DNA from: Clostridium gelidum
GTDB lineage: Bacteria > Bacillota > Clostridia > Clostridiales > Clostridiaceae
Direction: 5' to 3'
Length of the DNA: 64,000 nt
NCBI RefSeq assembly: GCF_019977655.1
Contig: NZ_AP024849.1
Location: 4,931,001-4,995,000 of the forward strand
Part shown: one piece after another, positions 36,040-44,983 of the stretch
Layout: every line of letters begins with the position of its first letter
Position numbering within the stretch: the first letter of the stretch is position 1
Program-made: the position numbers and the translations under genes
Notes under the pieces: generated by a model
Databases searched by the model: none
The model's input: the letters and a program-made list of their open reading frames with translations, nothing else
Told to the model about the DNA's origin: nothing

Positions 36040-36858
36040 TTATGCATGCTTTAGTCTTAAACTCTTCATACTATCTAAAACATAAATCATATATCCAACC
36101 ACATTTAAAGTGAAAAATAAGATTATCCATACTAAGCTTAAGTTATTCTTATAATGTGCATTAATAACACACCAAATAGCAAATAGTAACCAATACGCTA
36201 CAAAGAGTATTTCTACAGCATAATGTAAATAAATTGGAATTGAAAAATTAAATCCATTATAATCAAATCCATATTTTACTTTCCAGACAATACCTTCAAA
36301 TGAAGTTGGGTACTTAGTAAGAGTACACTCATCATTTTCAACTTTTTCAACTGAAAAATTTGAAGGATATAAGATATTAGGAGTTTCGCTATAATTATCT
36401 TGTTTATATAAAGCAACATATCTAAATTGTTTTTTGTATTTTGTAAGCAATTGAGTTACTTCTTCATTGGATATTATTTTTCCTGCTTCAAGCTTATAAT
36501 CTACAGCAGTGCGAAGTGAATCTGGAATCTTTAACCTAAACATATCATCAGTTATCCCATAGCTAATGTAACAAATTGCTGATAATAATAACGATACTAT
36601 TGATATTATTAATAAAGTTTTTGCAAATTTTCTTTGAACTTTAAACACCTTAGATAATTCATTTTCTACTTGTCCTCGCTCTCCAAACCTACTAATGGCT
36701 ATTTCAATACTTTCTTCTTCGGTTTTTCCTTCATTTTTAAGATCTTCTACTGTTTGTAACAAATGACTTCTCATATCTTGCTTTAAATCTTCTATTTCAT
36801 TCTGATTTCCTTGTACATTTTTATATACAGATTTAATATATGTTTCAATTCTCTTCAT
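36040..36858 (-). CDS. HAAS-domain membrane protein, PadR partner
   Basis: 272 aa. The N-terminal 70 residues form the HAAS/permease-prefix pattern (KRIETYIKSVYKN, then EIEDLKQDMRSHLL and AISRFGERGQVENEL). Then come a membrane helix (about 78-98), an extracytoplasmic region of about 100 residues, and two to three C-terminal helices (about 200-222, 230-258). HAAS domains interact with PadR-type regulators encoded immediately upstream, which is the case here (2-nt gap). The extracytoplasmic part is not recognised. A sensor or anti-regulator role is inferred from the pairing only. Confidence 0.8.
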   Translation of the reverse strand: MKRIETYIKSVYKNVQGNQNEIEDLKQDMRSHLLQTVEDLKNEGKTEEESIEIAISRFGERGQVENELSKVFKVQRKFAKTLLIISIVSLLLSAICYISYGITDDMFRLKIPDSLRTAVDYKLEAGKIISNEEVTQLLTKYKKQFRYVALYKQDNYSETPNILYPSNFSVEKVENDECTLTKYPTSFEGIVWKVKYGFDYNGFNFSIPIYLHYAVEILFVAYWLLFAIWCVINAHYKNNLSLVWIILFFTLNVVGYMIYVLDSMKSLRLKHA

Positions 36859-36860
36859 TA

Positions 36861-37193
36861 CTATACCTCCTTAAAAAACGTATCTACAATATTTCTAAAA
36901 AATATCCATTCTTCTTTTTTAGATTGTAAATAATCTTTACCTTTCTCTGTAATTTTGTGAAAGCGCCTTCTTCCACCTCCACTTTCTGAATCATCCCAAT
37001 AAGTTGTAACCAACTCGTTGCTTTCAAGCCTTTTTAGTACAACATACATAGTTCCTTCTTTAATTTCAAAGTTATTGTTGCTAATTGTACGTATTCTTTT
37101 TGAAATTTCATATCCATACAAATCTTCAACGAGAAGTAAACTTAAAATTATACTTTCTATATATCCTTTAATCATTTCTTTATTAATTTTCAA
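36861..37193 (-). CDS. PadR-family transcriptional regulator
   Basis: 110 aa from TTG 37193, chosen because GGAGG lies 8 nt upstream. An in-frame ATG at 37208 overlaps that site. It is a winged helix of the PadR type: an IESIILSLLLVEDLYGYEISKRI helix pair, EGTMYVVLKRLESNELVTTYW, and a basic wing GGGRRRFHKITEKGKDYL. It has the short C-terminal helix of subfamily 2. It precedes its HAAS membrane partner by 2 nt. A pair of overlapping perfect inverted repeats directly upstream suggests autoregulation. Confidence 0.92.
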   Translation of the reverse strand: MKINKEMIKGYIESIILSLLLVEDLYGYEISKRIRTISNNNFEIKEGTMYVVLKRLESNELVTTYWDDSESGGGRRRFHKITEKGKDYLQSKKEEWIFFRNIVDTFFKEV

Positions 37194-37209
37194 TATTTGC
37201 ACCTCCATA

Positions 37210-37251
37210 TATAGAGTATCATAAAGTACTCTATAGTGTACAGTACTTTAT
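37210..37251 (-). promoter_or_regulatory. Overlapping inverted repeats upstream of padR (probable operator)
   Basis: ATAAAGTACT (37221-37230) with AGTACTTTAT (37242-37251) has an 11-nt spacer. TATAGAGTA (37210-37218) with TACTCTATA (37227-37235) has an 8-nt spacer. Both are perfect, they overlap, and they share an AGTACT/GAGTA half-site pattern. Confidence 0.7.
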
Positions 37252-37255
37252 GGTA

Positions 37256-37405
37256 TGTTGTTCAATTTTAGTTTGCCCCAATTTTACATTGGGAGCAAAC
37301 TGAAATAGGTTCAGCCTGCCATTTAGTGGCTTCCATCGAAATTTTCCTAGTCCTACGGAACAAATATGTATCCTATTTCGGCGATTTATCTGCATAAGTA
37401 TAGTT
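37256..37405. repeat. Half-element of hairpin family 1 (apex plus right arm)
   Basis: From TTGTTCAATTTTAG onwards it matches the right half of the type A elements: the apex with GGGAGCAAAC, then CCATTTAG, GCTTCCA-CGAAATTTTC, AGTCCTACGGAA-AAATATGTAT, ATTTCGGCG and GCATAAGTAT. The left arm is missing and the padR operator takes its place. The 37209-37565 gap is otherwise the terminator below and AT-rich DNA. Confidence 0.75.
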
Positions 37406-37410
37406 TTCAT

Positions 37411-37452
37411 TAAAAGAGCCCCTTGAACTTAAAAGTTCAAGGGGCTCTTTTA
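37411..37452 (-). terminator. Strong bidirectional intrinsic terminator
   Basis: A perfect 20-bp stem (TAAAAGAGCCCCTTGAACTT with its complement) with a minimal loop, flanked by A-run and T-run. It lies 114 nt beyond the GH1 stop and 218 nt upstream of padR. Confidence 0.8.
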
Positions 37453-37565
37453 ATTTCTATCTTTTATTTTTCACTTGTGCTTGTGTAACTGCAATCATTA
37501 ATATAAATTTTTTTTACATCTATTAAAATCTTGAGCTATTCACTATGCCTTAACATTTAAATTAT

Positions 37566-38999
37566 TTATTCTAATTCTTCTCCATTCGTTTCAATAATTT
37601 TTTTATACCAATAAAATGATTTTTTCTTTATCCTCTTAAGTGTGCCATTTCCATTATCGTCTTTATCAACATAGATTAAACCATATCTTTTCCTCATTTC
37701 GCCTGTACCAGAACTAACCAAATCAATAGCAGACCACATAGTATATCCCATTAAATCCACATTATTTTCTATAGCTTTATTCATTTCTACAATATGGCTT
37801 TTTAAATAACTAATTCTATAATCATCATTAATACATCCCTCATCATCTATTTCGTCAACAGCACCTAATCCATTTTCTACAACAAATAAAGGAATTTTAT
37901 ATCTATCATAAATCTTATTTAATGTATATCTAAGACCCTTTGGATCAATCTGCCATCCCCATTCACTTACATGCAAATATGGATTTTTTACTCCACCTAG
38001 TAAATTTCCAAGGGTAGTCTCATGACCTTCTTCTGTAGTTATACAATTACTCATATAATATGAAAATGAATAAAAATCAACATACCCCTCTTTAAGAATC
38101 TTCTCATCCTCTTCTTCAAAATTAATCTCAATATTATTCTTTTTTAAATAATGGAATATATAATAAGGATATACCCCTCTTACTTGTACATCTGCACAAA
38201 AGTTATTAATAATGTTATCTAATTCCTGTTGAAGAAGTAAATCTTCTGGTCTGCAAGTTAAAGGATACATAGTAATATGTGCAATCATGCATCCTACTTT
38301 AAAATCTGGATTAATCTCATGTGCTATTTTCACTGCTCCTGCACTTGCTAGAAAAACATGATGTAATGCCTGAAAGCGTAATTGCATATCATCTAAAGGA
38401 TTTGCTATTTCCTCATCTTCTTTATTTAATATACCTAAAACCTCTAAGTTTCCCATTGGCATAGTTCCAAAATTAATTTCATTAAATGTCAACCAATATT
38501 TCACTTTATTTTTATAACGTTCAAACACAGTCCTAGCATAACGTTCAAAAAATGCAATAACTTTACGGCTAGCAAACCCTTGATATACTTTCACTAAATG
38601 ATATGGAATTTCAAAATGACTTAATGTTACTAGTGGTTCAATTCCATATTTAATACACTCGTTAAACACATCATCATAAAATTGCAGTCCTTCTTCGTTT
38701 GGCTGCTCATCATCTCCATTTGGGAAAATACGACTCCAAGCTATTGATAAACGAAATACTTTAAAACCCATTTCAGCAAGTAATGCAATATCTTCTTTAT
38801 AATGGTGATAAAACTCTACCGCTTCATGACTTGGATAATTTTCTTCTGATAATATCTTAGACGTAAATTTTCTGTTTTTATTAATTGACCCTGCTGTTAA
38901 GTGATCGCATATGCTTTCTTTTTTGCCACCTATGTTCCAAGCTCCTTCACATTGATTTGCCGCTACGGCTCCACCCCATAAAAATTCTTTTGGAAACAC
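37566..38999 (-). CDS. bglA: 6-phospho-beta-glucosidase (GH1)
   Basis: 477 aa. It begins FPKEFLWGGAVAANQCEGAW, the GH1 N-terminal signature of phospho-beta-glucosidases. The acid/base is Glu174 in LTFNEINFG and the nucleophile is Glu375 in FVVENGLG. It cleaves the phosphorylated beta-glucosides delivered by the PTS permease encoded upstream. The start is GTG at 38999 with AAAGGAGG 6-7 nt upstream. It lies 22 nt downstream of the PTS gene, third in the operon. Confidence 0.95.
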   Translation of the reverse strand: MFPKEFLWGGAVAANQCEGAWNIGGKKESICDHLTAGSINKNRKFTSKILSEENYPSHEAVEFYHHYKEDIALLAEMGFKVFRLSIAWSRIFPNGDDEQPNEEGLQFYDDVFNECIKYGIEPLVTLSHFEIPYHLVKVYQGFASRKVIAFFERYARTVFERYKNKVKYWLTFNEINFGTMPMGNLEVLGILNKEDEEIANPLDDMQLRFQALHHVFLASAGAVKIAHEINPDFKVGCMIAHITMYPLTCRPEDLLLQQELDNIINNFCADVQVRGVYPYYIFHYLKKNNIEINFEEEDEKILKEGYVDFYSFSYYMSNCITTEEGHETTLGNLLGGVKNPYLHVSEWGWQIDPKGLRYTLNKIYDRYKIPLFVVENGLGAVDEIDDEGCINDDYRISYLKSHIVEMNKAIENNVDLMGYTMWSAIDLVSSGTGEMRKRYGLIYVDKDDNGNGTLKRIKKKSFYWYKKIIETNGEELE

Positions 39000-39021
39000 T
39001 TTAATTCCTCCTTTGCCCTAA

Positions 39022-40854
39022 TTATAATACGACTATTAAATCTTCACCTGCATTAATAGAAGAATTACTATCTTTTGCTACTACAATATCTAAATAATCT
39101 TTTGTATTTGTTACTAAAATAGGTGTATCTAGTGAATACCCTTCCTTTACAATAGCTTCTTTATCAAAAGAAATTAACAAATCGCCTTTTTTTACTTTAT
39201 CACCTTGTTTTACATATGTTTCAAAGTATTTGCCTTCCAATTGCACTGTATCCATGCCAATATGAATTAATACTTCACAACCTTTGTCTGATAGTAATCC
39301 AATAGCATGTTTAGTTGGGAACAATGCAATTACTGTACAATCAAATGGTGCAATAACATTTCCTTCACTTGGTATTATAGAAATTCCCTTACCTAACGCT
39401 CCTTCTGCAAATGCGGCATCTTTCACTTGGTCTAAAGATTTTAAAGTACCAGTCATTGGTGAAGAGATAACTTCTTTTCCGTTTTTAGTACTAATCTGTC
39501 CTTGGCTTTCATCTGCAGAAATATCTTCATCTTTGTATGTTATAAATGATACAAAAAATCCAATTACAAATGCTATAACAGTCACAATTAAACATCGAAC
39601 TAAACTTGTGCCAGGTTGACTAGGATCTAATAATGCAGGTATTTCAAAAATGCCCATACCTGCCATTGTATGATACTTTAATCCGAAAATAGCAGTTGCC
39701 GCTCCAGCAAGTGCTCCACTAAAGCATGAAAGTACAAACTGTTTCATTCGTGGTAACAATACACCATAAATTGCTGGTTCAGTAACACCAAAGATTCCAG
39801 AAATCCATGCTGGTAAAGCAATTTGTTTTAAAGCTTTGTCTTTTGTCTTTAACCAAATCGCAAAAACCATACCGGTAGTAGTAAATGTTACGAATGTAGT
39901 AAACGCTAAAATTGGATCAGGAGTACCAGATGCGATATTGGTGATACATAAAACAACTAAAACGATATGAACTCCAAAAATGATTAGTACTTGCCATAAT
40001 CCACCAACCAATAATCCCGCAATAACAGGATTTAATTGATACACATATAAAACTGTAGCAGTAATTGCGTTGGAAATCATGTTTGCAATTGGTCCTATAA
40101 CAACAAAACCTAATGAAACTGAAATCAATAATACGAGCATTGGTGTAATAAAAGTTTTAACCATATCAGGAATTACACGATTAAAGAAAGTTTCTAATGG
40201 TTTTGCAATTGCAACAATCAATATAACTGGTAATAACGTAGAAGTATAAGTTGCATTGATCACATATCCAAATAAATTAACATCCACGCCGTTGAGTGTG
40301 GGATAACATAAAGAAGCACCAATCATTAACCCTATGAAAGGATTCATATCAATCTTCTTTGCCATATTGTATCCAAGCACAATTGGAAGGAAATAGAATA
40401 CTGAATCTCCAATTGCATTAAACAATACATAAATTCCATCAGCATTAGAATATAACCCCATATAAGATAGAATAGAGTTTAAACCTTTTAACATACCACA
40501 TGCACATAGTAATGCAATTGATGGCATCATAATACCAGTAATTAAGTCTAACGCTTTTTCTTTAAAACTCATTTTCTTTTCTTTAACTACAGATGACGTA
40601 GAAGTTATCTTTGCACTTTTGCAAACATCTTCATACACTTGTGGTACATGATTTCCAATAACGACTTGATACTGTCCAGCACTGTGCATAACAGTAATTA
40701 TCCCATCCATATTTTTTAATACTTGGTCATTTGCAAGACTTTCATCTTTCAAATTAAAACGCAACCTAGTAACACAATGTGATAAGCTGATAATGTTATC
40801 TTTTCCACCAACATTTTTAATAATGTCTTTTGCTAGTAATTCATACTTTCCCAT
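39022..40854 (-). CDS. bglP: Beta-glucoside-specific PTS transporter EIIBCA
   Basis: 610 aa in B-C-A order. The EIIB phosphocysteine is Cys27 in LSHCVTRLRF. The EIIC domain has about ten membrane segments (about 100-435) with the GVTEPAIYGVLLP motif. The EIIA domain starts near 455 and carries the phosphohistidine His531 in LIHIGMD. It imports and phosphorylates beta-glucosides such as arbutin, salicin or cellobiose-type sugars. It may also phosphorylate the BglG-type regulator encoded upstream. GGAGG precedes the ATG. Confidence 0.96.
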   Translation of the reverse strand: MGKYELLAKDIIKNVGGKDNIISLSHCVTRLRFNLKDESLANDQVLKNMDGIITVMHSAGQYQVVIGNHVPQVYEDVCKSAKITSTSSVVKEKKMSFKEKALDLITGIMMPSIALLCACGMLKGLNSILSYMGLYSNADGIYVLFNAIGDSVFYFLPIVLGYNMAKKIDMNPFIGLMIGASLCYPTLNGVDVNLFGYVINATYTSTLLPVILIVAIAKPLETFFNRVIPDMVKTFITPMLVLLISVSLGFVVIGPIANMISNAITATVLYVYQLNPVIAGLLVGGLWQVLIIFGVHIVLVVLCITNIASGTPDPILAFTTFVTFTTTGMVFAIWLKTKDKALKQIALPAWISGIFGVTEPAIYGVLLPRMKQFVLSCFSGALAGAATAIFGLKYHTMAGMGIFEIPALLDPSQPGTSLVRCLIVTVIAFVIGFFVSFITYKDEDISADESQGQISTKNGKEVISSPMTGTLKSLDQVKDAAFAEGALGKGISIIPSEGNVIAPFDCTVIALFPTKHAIGLLSDKGCEVLIHIGMDTVQLEGKYFETYVKQGDKVKKGDLLISFDKEAIVKEGYSLDTPILVTNTKDYLDIVVAKDSNSSINAGEDLIVVL

Positions 40855-40894
40855 TTTTTATTCCTCCATTTTTCTTTTTTATTTGAAATATGAA

Positions 40895-40917
40895 GGTATA
40901 GCCAACTTAATGTCACC
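40895..40917 (-). promoter_or_regulatory. Degenerate RAT-like site between bglG and bglP
   Basis: On the minus strand, GGATGGTGA-(about 10 nt)-GGCTATACCT shares both flanks with the antiterminator target at 41918-41942. The inner stem is weaker and no terminator stem follows, so it is probably a decayed second RAT. Confidence 0.5.
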
Positions 40918-40932
40918 ATCCAGTCATAGAAC

Positions 40933-41769
40933 TTACTTATAAACTATTCGCTCAATATGAATAGTTAAATATAACTTTTCGTCATTAGATAGATCGTAAC
41001 TGTACTTTGTTTTAATAAACTTACTTATCGTATCCGCACATTCATATGAGTTCACATACTTTTCTTTTATTGTATATAGCAAATCATCTTGAGCATTATC
41101 AAGATAAGTTTTTCCTTCTAATAATCTTTGTGCGAAAAATTTTAAGTGTGTAATGAAACGATAATAATATACTGAATCTTCATTAAAAGAAATATGAAAA
41201 TTATATTTGACTATATTTGATATTTCCGATATTATTTCTGTTATTCTATGCATATCTTCAGTATTTTCGCTTAATACTGATTCAACAATATGGATTGCTA
41301 TAAATCCTGCCTCATCATCAGGCAACCTAACTAAAAATCGCTCTTCAATCATATCAAGAACTTTCAATCCAATTTTATATTCATCCTTATAGAATCTTTT
41401 TATATCCCATAGAATAGCATTTTTCACTGAAATGCCCTCTTGATAACGTTTTACTGCCGCATATAAATGATCAATTAGAGAAATGTAAATTGTATCATTT
41501 AATGTCTTATCTAAAGCCTTCGCAACGTATTTTATAATGTCCTCGCCCAATTCAACATACTCAGATGGAATATACGTCATCATTTCTTGGAACTTGTTAT
41601 TAATATCTGGGTCAGATAATATAAATACCTTATCTATCTTGCTCATATCAACTTCTTCTCCGCACTTTTTCTTAAACGCAAGTCCACATCCCATAACAAT
41701 TTTTTCCACGCCTTCTTCATCTTTAATTAATACAGCATTATTATTGAAAATTTTATAAATTACCATCAT
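40933..41769 (-). CDS. bglG: BglG/LicT-family transcriptional antiterminator
   Basis: 278 aa. The N-terminal RNA-binding CAT domain is seen (YKIFNNNAVLIKD, then EKIVMGCGLAFKKK). PRD1 contains a conserved His in ISLIDHLYAAVKRYQ, and PRD2 has HIVES and HLKFFAQRLL with a final LYLTIHIERI. PTS-dependent phosphorylation of the PRDs controls RNA binding. A matching RAT and terminator lie in its own leader, and the PTS gene follows. Either ATG of the ATGATG pair at 41769/41766 could start it. Confidence 0.95.
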   Translation of the reverse strand: MMVIYKIFNNNAVLIKDEEGVEKIVMGCGLAFKKKCGEEVDMSKIDKVFILSDPDINNKFQEMMTYIPSEYVELGEDIIKYVAKALDKTLNDTIYISLIDHLYAAVKRYQEGISVKNAILWDIKRFYKDEYKIGLKVLDMIEERFLVRLPDDEAGFIAIHIVESVLSENTEDMHRITEIISEISNIVKYNFHISFNEDSVYYYRFITHLKFFAQRLLEGKTYLDNAQDDLLYTIKEKYVNSYECADTISKFIKTKYSYDLSNDEKLYLTIHIERIVYK

Positions 41770-41857
41770 ACACCACCCTTTATAGTAATTTTATTTTTAT
41801 CTAAATTAAGTATTAAATATACTTTTTATACCTTGGTTATACTACTTTACTCTTGTA

Positions 41858-41922
41858 CAAAAAAATACCTGCTTATATATTATTATGAATATAATATCTC
41901 ATAATAATATATAAACAGGTAT
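41858..41922 (-). terminator. Regulated leader terminator of the bgl operon
   Basis: Two 24-nt arms, 41865-41888 and 41899-41922, pair with one wobble (ATACCTG...TATGA with its complement) and are followed by seven T on the minus strand. The ACC of the upstream arm is shared with the RAT, so the two structures exclude each other. Confidence 0.9.
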
Positions 41923-41942
41923 AGCTTGCTCTTGCAATCACC
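41918..41942 (-). promoter_or_regulatory. Ribonucleic antiterminator (RAT) of the bgl operon
   Basis: On the minus strand GGT-GA-TTGC-AAGA-GCAA-GC-TAT-ACC folds as a stem-loop with two asymmetric internal loops, the form bound by BglG/LicT. Its 3' strand overlaps the terminator's 5' arm. Confidence 0.85.
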
Positions 41943-41955
41943 ATCCATTGATAAT

Positions 41956-41984
41956 ATTATATTATAATAAATAACTTTTGGCAA
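41956..41984 (-). promoter_or_regulatory. Sigma-A promoter of the bgl operon
   Basis: TTGCCA (41979-41984) and TATAAT (41956-41961) are spaced 17 nt on the minus strand. The RAT starts about 14 nt downstream of the -10. The 42000-42140 part of the 41770-42279 gap shows nothing I can name. Confidence 0.75.
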
Positions 41985-42150
41985 TATAAATTTTAATATT
42001 AAAGAGCTTTAACGCCAAAATTCCAGCAATAAATTTATTACTTTAATGTTAAATAGTTTTGTAATTTTATGCAAATATCTTACTCATCTTCTTTTTTTCA
42101 TCAAATCAATGTTGAAAAATGTCCGTACTAGATTATTTTCGCATAAAAAA

Positions 42151-42200
42151 TGAGGTATTATACCTAGAATCACTTTTTGATTCCAAGTAATTATACCTCA
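42151..42200 (-). terminator. Intrinsic terminator after ppdK
   Basis: TGAGGTAT (42151-42158) pairs with ATACCTCA (42193-42200), and inside it GAATCA pairs with TGATTC. A T6 run follows on the minus strand. It starts about 80 nt past the stop codon. Confidence 0.8.
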
Positions 42201-42279
42201 TATTTTTTATAGCACATATATCAAGAACACTTAATATATAATCTTTTTATGCTATGCTCATACTATTTTATTATTTACT

Positions 42280-44907
42280 TTATCTTGGTTGTTTTACTTG
42301 TGCTTGTGCTGCCGCAAGTCTTGCAAGTGGCACTCTAAATGGTGAACATGATACATAGTCAAGACCTATATTGTGACAGAATTCAATTGATGATGGATCT
42401 CCACCATGTTCTCCACAAATTCCAAGATGGATGTCTGGTCTTGTAGATCTTCCTTTTTCTACTGCGATTTTAATTAATGCACCTACTCCAGTTTGATCTA
42501 ATTTAGCAAATGGATCTTGTTCATATATTTTCTTATCATAGTATGCACCTAAGAATTTAGCAGCATCATCTCTTGAGAATCCAAATGTCATTTGAGTTAA
42601 GTCATTTGTACCAAAAGAGAAGAATTCAGCTTCTTTAGCTATTTCATCAGCTGTTAAAGCAGCTCTTGGAATTTCTATCATAGTACCAACTTTATATTCT
42701 AACGTTACTCCATTTTCTTCAATAACTTTCTTTACTGTATTTACTATAACATCTTTAACATATTTCAATTCCTTAATTTCTCCAACTAATGGAATCATTA
42801 TTTCTGGAACAATGTCATAGCCTTTGTTCTTTTTAACTTCTATAGCAGCCTCTATGATTGCTCTAGCTTGCATCTCTGCAATTTCTGGATACGATACTGC
42901 AAGACGGCATCCTCTATGACCCATCATTGGATTGAATTCATGCAACTCTTGCACTGTAGATTGTAATTCGTCAAAAGTTATTCCCATTTCATTTGCTAAT
43001 TCTTTAATATCTGTCTCTGCAGATGGTAAGAATTCATGTAATGGTGGATCCAACAATCTTATAGTAACAGGTTTTCCTTCTAATGCCTCATAGATTCCTA
43101 TAAAGTCTGCTTTTTGCATTGGTAATATTTTATCTAATGCAACTTTTCTTTGTTCTAAATCATTAGATGTAATCATTTGTCTTACAGCCATTATTCTATC
43201 TTCTGCAAAGAACATATGCTCTGTTCTACAAAGACCTACACCTTCTGCTCCAAATTCAACTGCTTGTTCTGCATCTTTTGGACTATCTGCATTAGCTCTA
43301 ACTTTTAACTTTCTTATTTCATCTGCCCAACCCATGAATATTGCGAAATGCCCTAAAATTTCTGGAGTAACTGTCTTTATTTTTTCTCCATATACATTAC
43401 CAGAAGTTCCATCAATTGAAATAAAATCTTCATCTGTATAAACTTTTCCATTAACTTCTACAGTTCTCTTTTTTTCATCAACTTTAATAGTTCCACATCC
43501 AGCTACACAACAAGTTCCCATTCCTCTTGCAACAACAGCAGCATGAGATGTCATACCACCTCTTACTGTAAGGATTCCTTTTGCAGCTACCATACCTTCT
43601 ATATCTTCTGGAGAAGTTTCAAGTCTTACAAGTACTACATCTTCACCAAGTGCATTTCTATCTTTAGCTTCATCAGCTGTAAATGCAATCTTACCACATG
43701 CAGCTCCTGGAGATGCAGGAAGCCCCTTACCAATTGGAACTGCTTTCTTTAAATCTTCTGTATAAAATGCTGGATGTAACAATGTATCTAATTGCTTAGG
43801 TTCAACTTTTAAAATTGCTTGTTCTTTACTAAGCATTCCTTCTTCAACTAAATCAACAGCAATCTTTAAAGCTGCTTGAGCTGTTCTTTTACCATTTCTA
43901 GTTTGCAAGAAGTATAATTTACCTTCTTCTATTGTTATTTCCATGTCTTGCATATCTTTATAATGAGATTCTAATTTATTAACAATATCTTCAAACTCTT
44001 TATATATTGTAGGATTTTGATCCTTTAATTTTGATATTGGCAGTGGTGTTCTAATTCCAGCAACAACGTCTTCACCTTGTGCATTCATTAAATATTCTCC
44101 ATATATTTCATTATCACCATTAGCTGGGTTCCTAGAGAATACAACTCCTGTTCCTGATGTTTCTCCTTTATTACCAAATACCATTTCTTGTACATTTACT
44201 GCTGTACCCCATTCTCCTGGATAATCATTCATTCTTCTATATACTATAGCTCTTGGATTATCCCATGACCTAAATACAGCTGCTATAGAGTCCATCAATT
44301 GTATTTTAGGATCACTAGGGAATTCTTCGCCCTTTTCTTTTTTATATAGTTCTTTAAATTCACCAACTAATTCTTTTAAATCATCAGCAGTTAAATCTGT
44401 ATCAATTTCAACGCCTTTTCTTTCCTTAAGTTCATCAATCTTGTTTTCAAACAATCTTTTTTCTACATTCATAACAACATCAGAAAACATTTGAATAAAT
44501 CTTCTATAAGAATCATATGCAAATCTAGGATTGTTAGTTAATCCTGCCATAGCTTCTACAGCCACGTCATTTAGTCCTAAATTTAAAATAGTATCCATCA
44601 TACCTGGCATTGAAACTCTTGAACCAGATCTTACTGAAACTAATAGAGGATTTGAATTATCTCCAAATTTTTTACCAGTTGATTCTTCAAGCTTTGTTAA
44701 ACTATCATAAATTTGACTCATTATATCATCAGAAATCTTTTTACCATCTTCATAATACTTATTACACACTTCCGTTGTAACAGTAAAACCAAATGGTACA
44801 GGAATTCCTATATTAGTCATTTCTGCTAGATTAGCGCCTTTCCCTCCAAGTAAATTTTTCATTGAAGCGTTTCCTTCATTAAAAAGATATACATACTTAT
44901 TTGTCAT
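42280..44907 (-). CDS. ppdK: Pyruvate, phosphate dikinase
   Basis: 875 aa. The nucleotide-grasp N-terminal domain includes GGKGANLAEM (21-30) and SVRSGSRVSMPGMMDTILNLG. The phosphohistidine is His455 in GGMTSHAAVVARGMG, the same number as in the well-studied C. symbiosum enzyme. The C-terminal PEP/pyruvate barrel has LCRTEHMFF and a catalytic GICGEHGGDP. It interconverts pyruvate + ATP + Pi with PEP + AMP + PPi and acts in gluconeogenic or PPi-linked glycolysis in anaerobes. A CcpN-type regulator gene lies 76 nt upstream. Confidence 0.98.
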   Translation of the reverse strand: MTNKYVYLFNEGNASMKNLLGGKGANLAEMTNIGIPVPFGFTVTTEVCNKYYEDGKKISDDIMSQIYDSLTKLEESTGKKFGDNSNPLLVSVRSGSRVSMPGMMDTILNLGLNDVAVEAMAGLTNNPRFAYDSYRRFIQMFSDVVMNVEKRLFENKIDELKERKGVEIDTDLTADDLKELVGEFKELYKKEKGEEFPSDPKIQLMDSIAAVFRSWDNPRAIVYRRMNDYPGEWGTAVNVQEMVFGNKGETSGTGVVFSRNPANGDNEIYGEYLMNAQGEDVVAGIRTPLPISKLKDQNPTIYKEFEDIVNKLESHYKDMQDMEITIEEGKLYFLQTRNGKRTAQAALKIAVDLVEEGMLSKEQAILKVEPKQLDTLLHPAFYTEDLKKAVPIGKGLPASPGAACGKIAFTADEAKDRNALGEDVVLVRLETSPEDIEGMVAAKGILTVRGGMTSHAAVVARGMGTCCVAGCGTIKVDEKKRTVEVNGKVYTDEDFISIDGTSGNVYGEKIKTVTPEILGHFAIFMGWADEIRKLKVRANADSPKDAEQAVEFGAEGVGLCRTEHMFFAEDRIMAVRQMITSNDLEQRKVALDKILPMQKADFIGIYEALEGKPVTIRLLDPPLHEFLPSAETDIKELANEMGITFDELQSTVQELHEFNPMMGHRGCRLAVSYPEIAEMQARAIIEAAIEVKKNKGYDIVPEIMIPLVGEIKELKYVKDVIVNTVKKVIEENGVTLEYKVGTMIEIPRAALTADEIAKEAEFFSFGTNDLTQMTFGFSRDDAAKFLGAYYDKKIYEQDPFAKLDQTGVGALIKIAVEKGRSTRPDIHLGICGEHGGDPSSIEFCHNIGLDYVSCSPFRVPLARLAAAQAQVKQPR

Positions 44908-44983
44908 CTCAATATTCCCTCTTTTCTATAATTTTCTCATATATTACTATCGATGCCTAAAGACTTCGTAGTTACCATAATAA

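Noticed and set aside
41990..42140. A possible small RNA or riboswitch between the bgl promoter and the ppdK terminator
   Set aside because: No stable stem, no promoter pair and no recognisable motif could be found in this AT-rich stretch.
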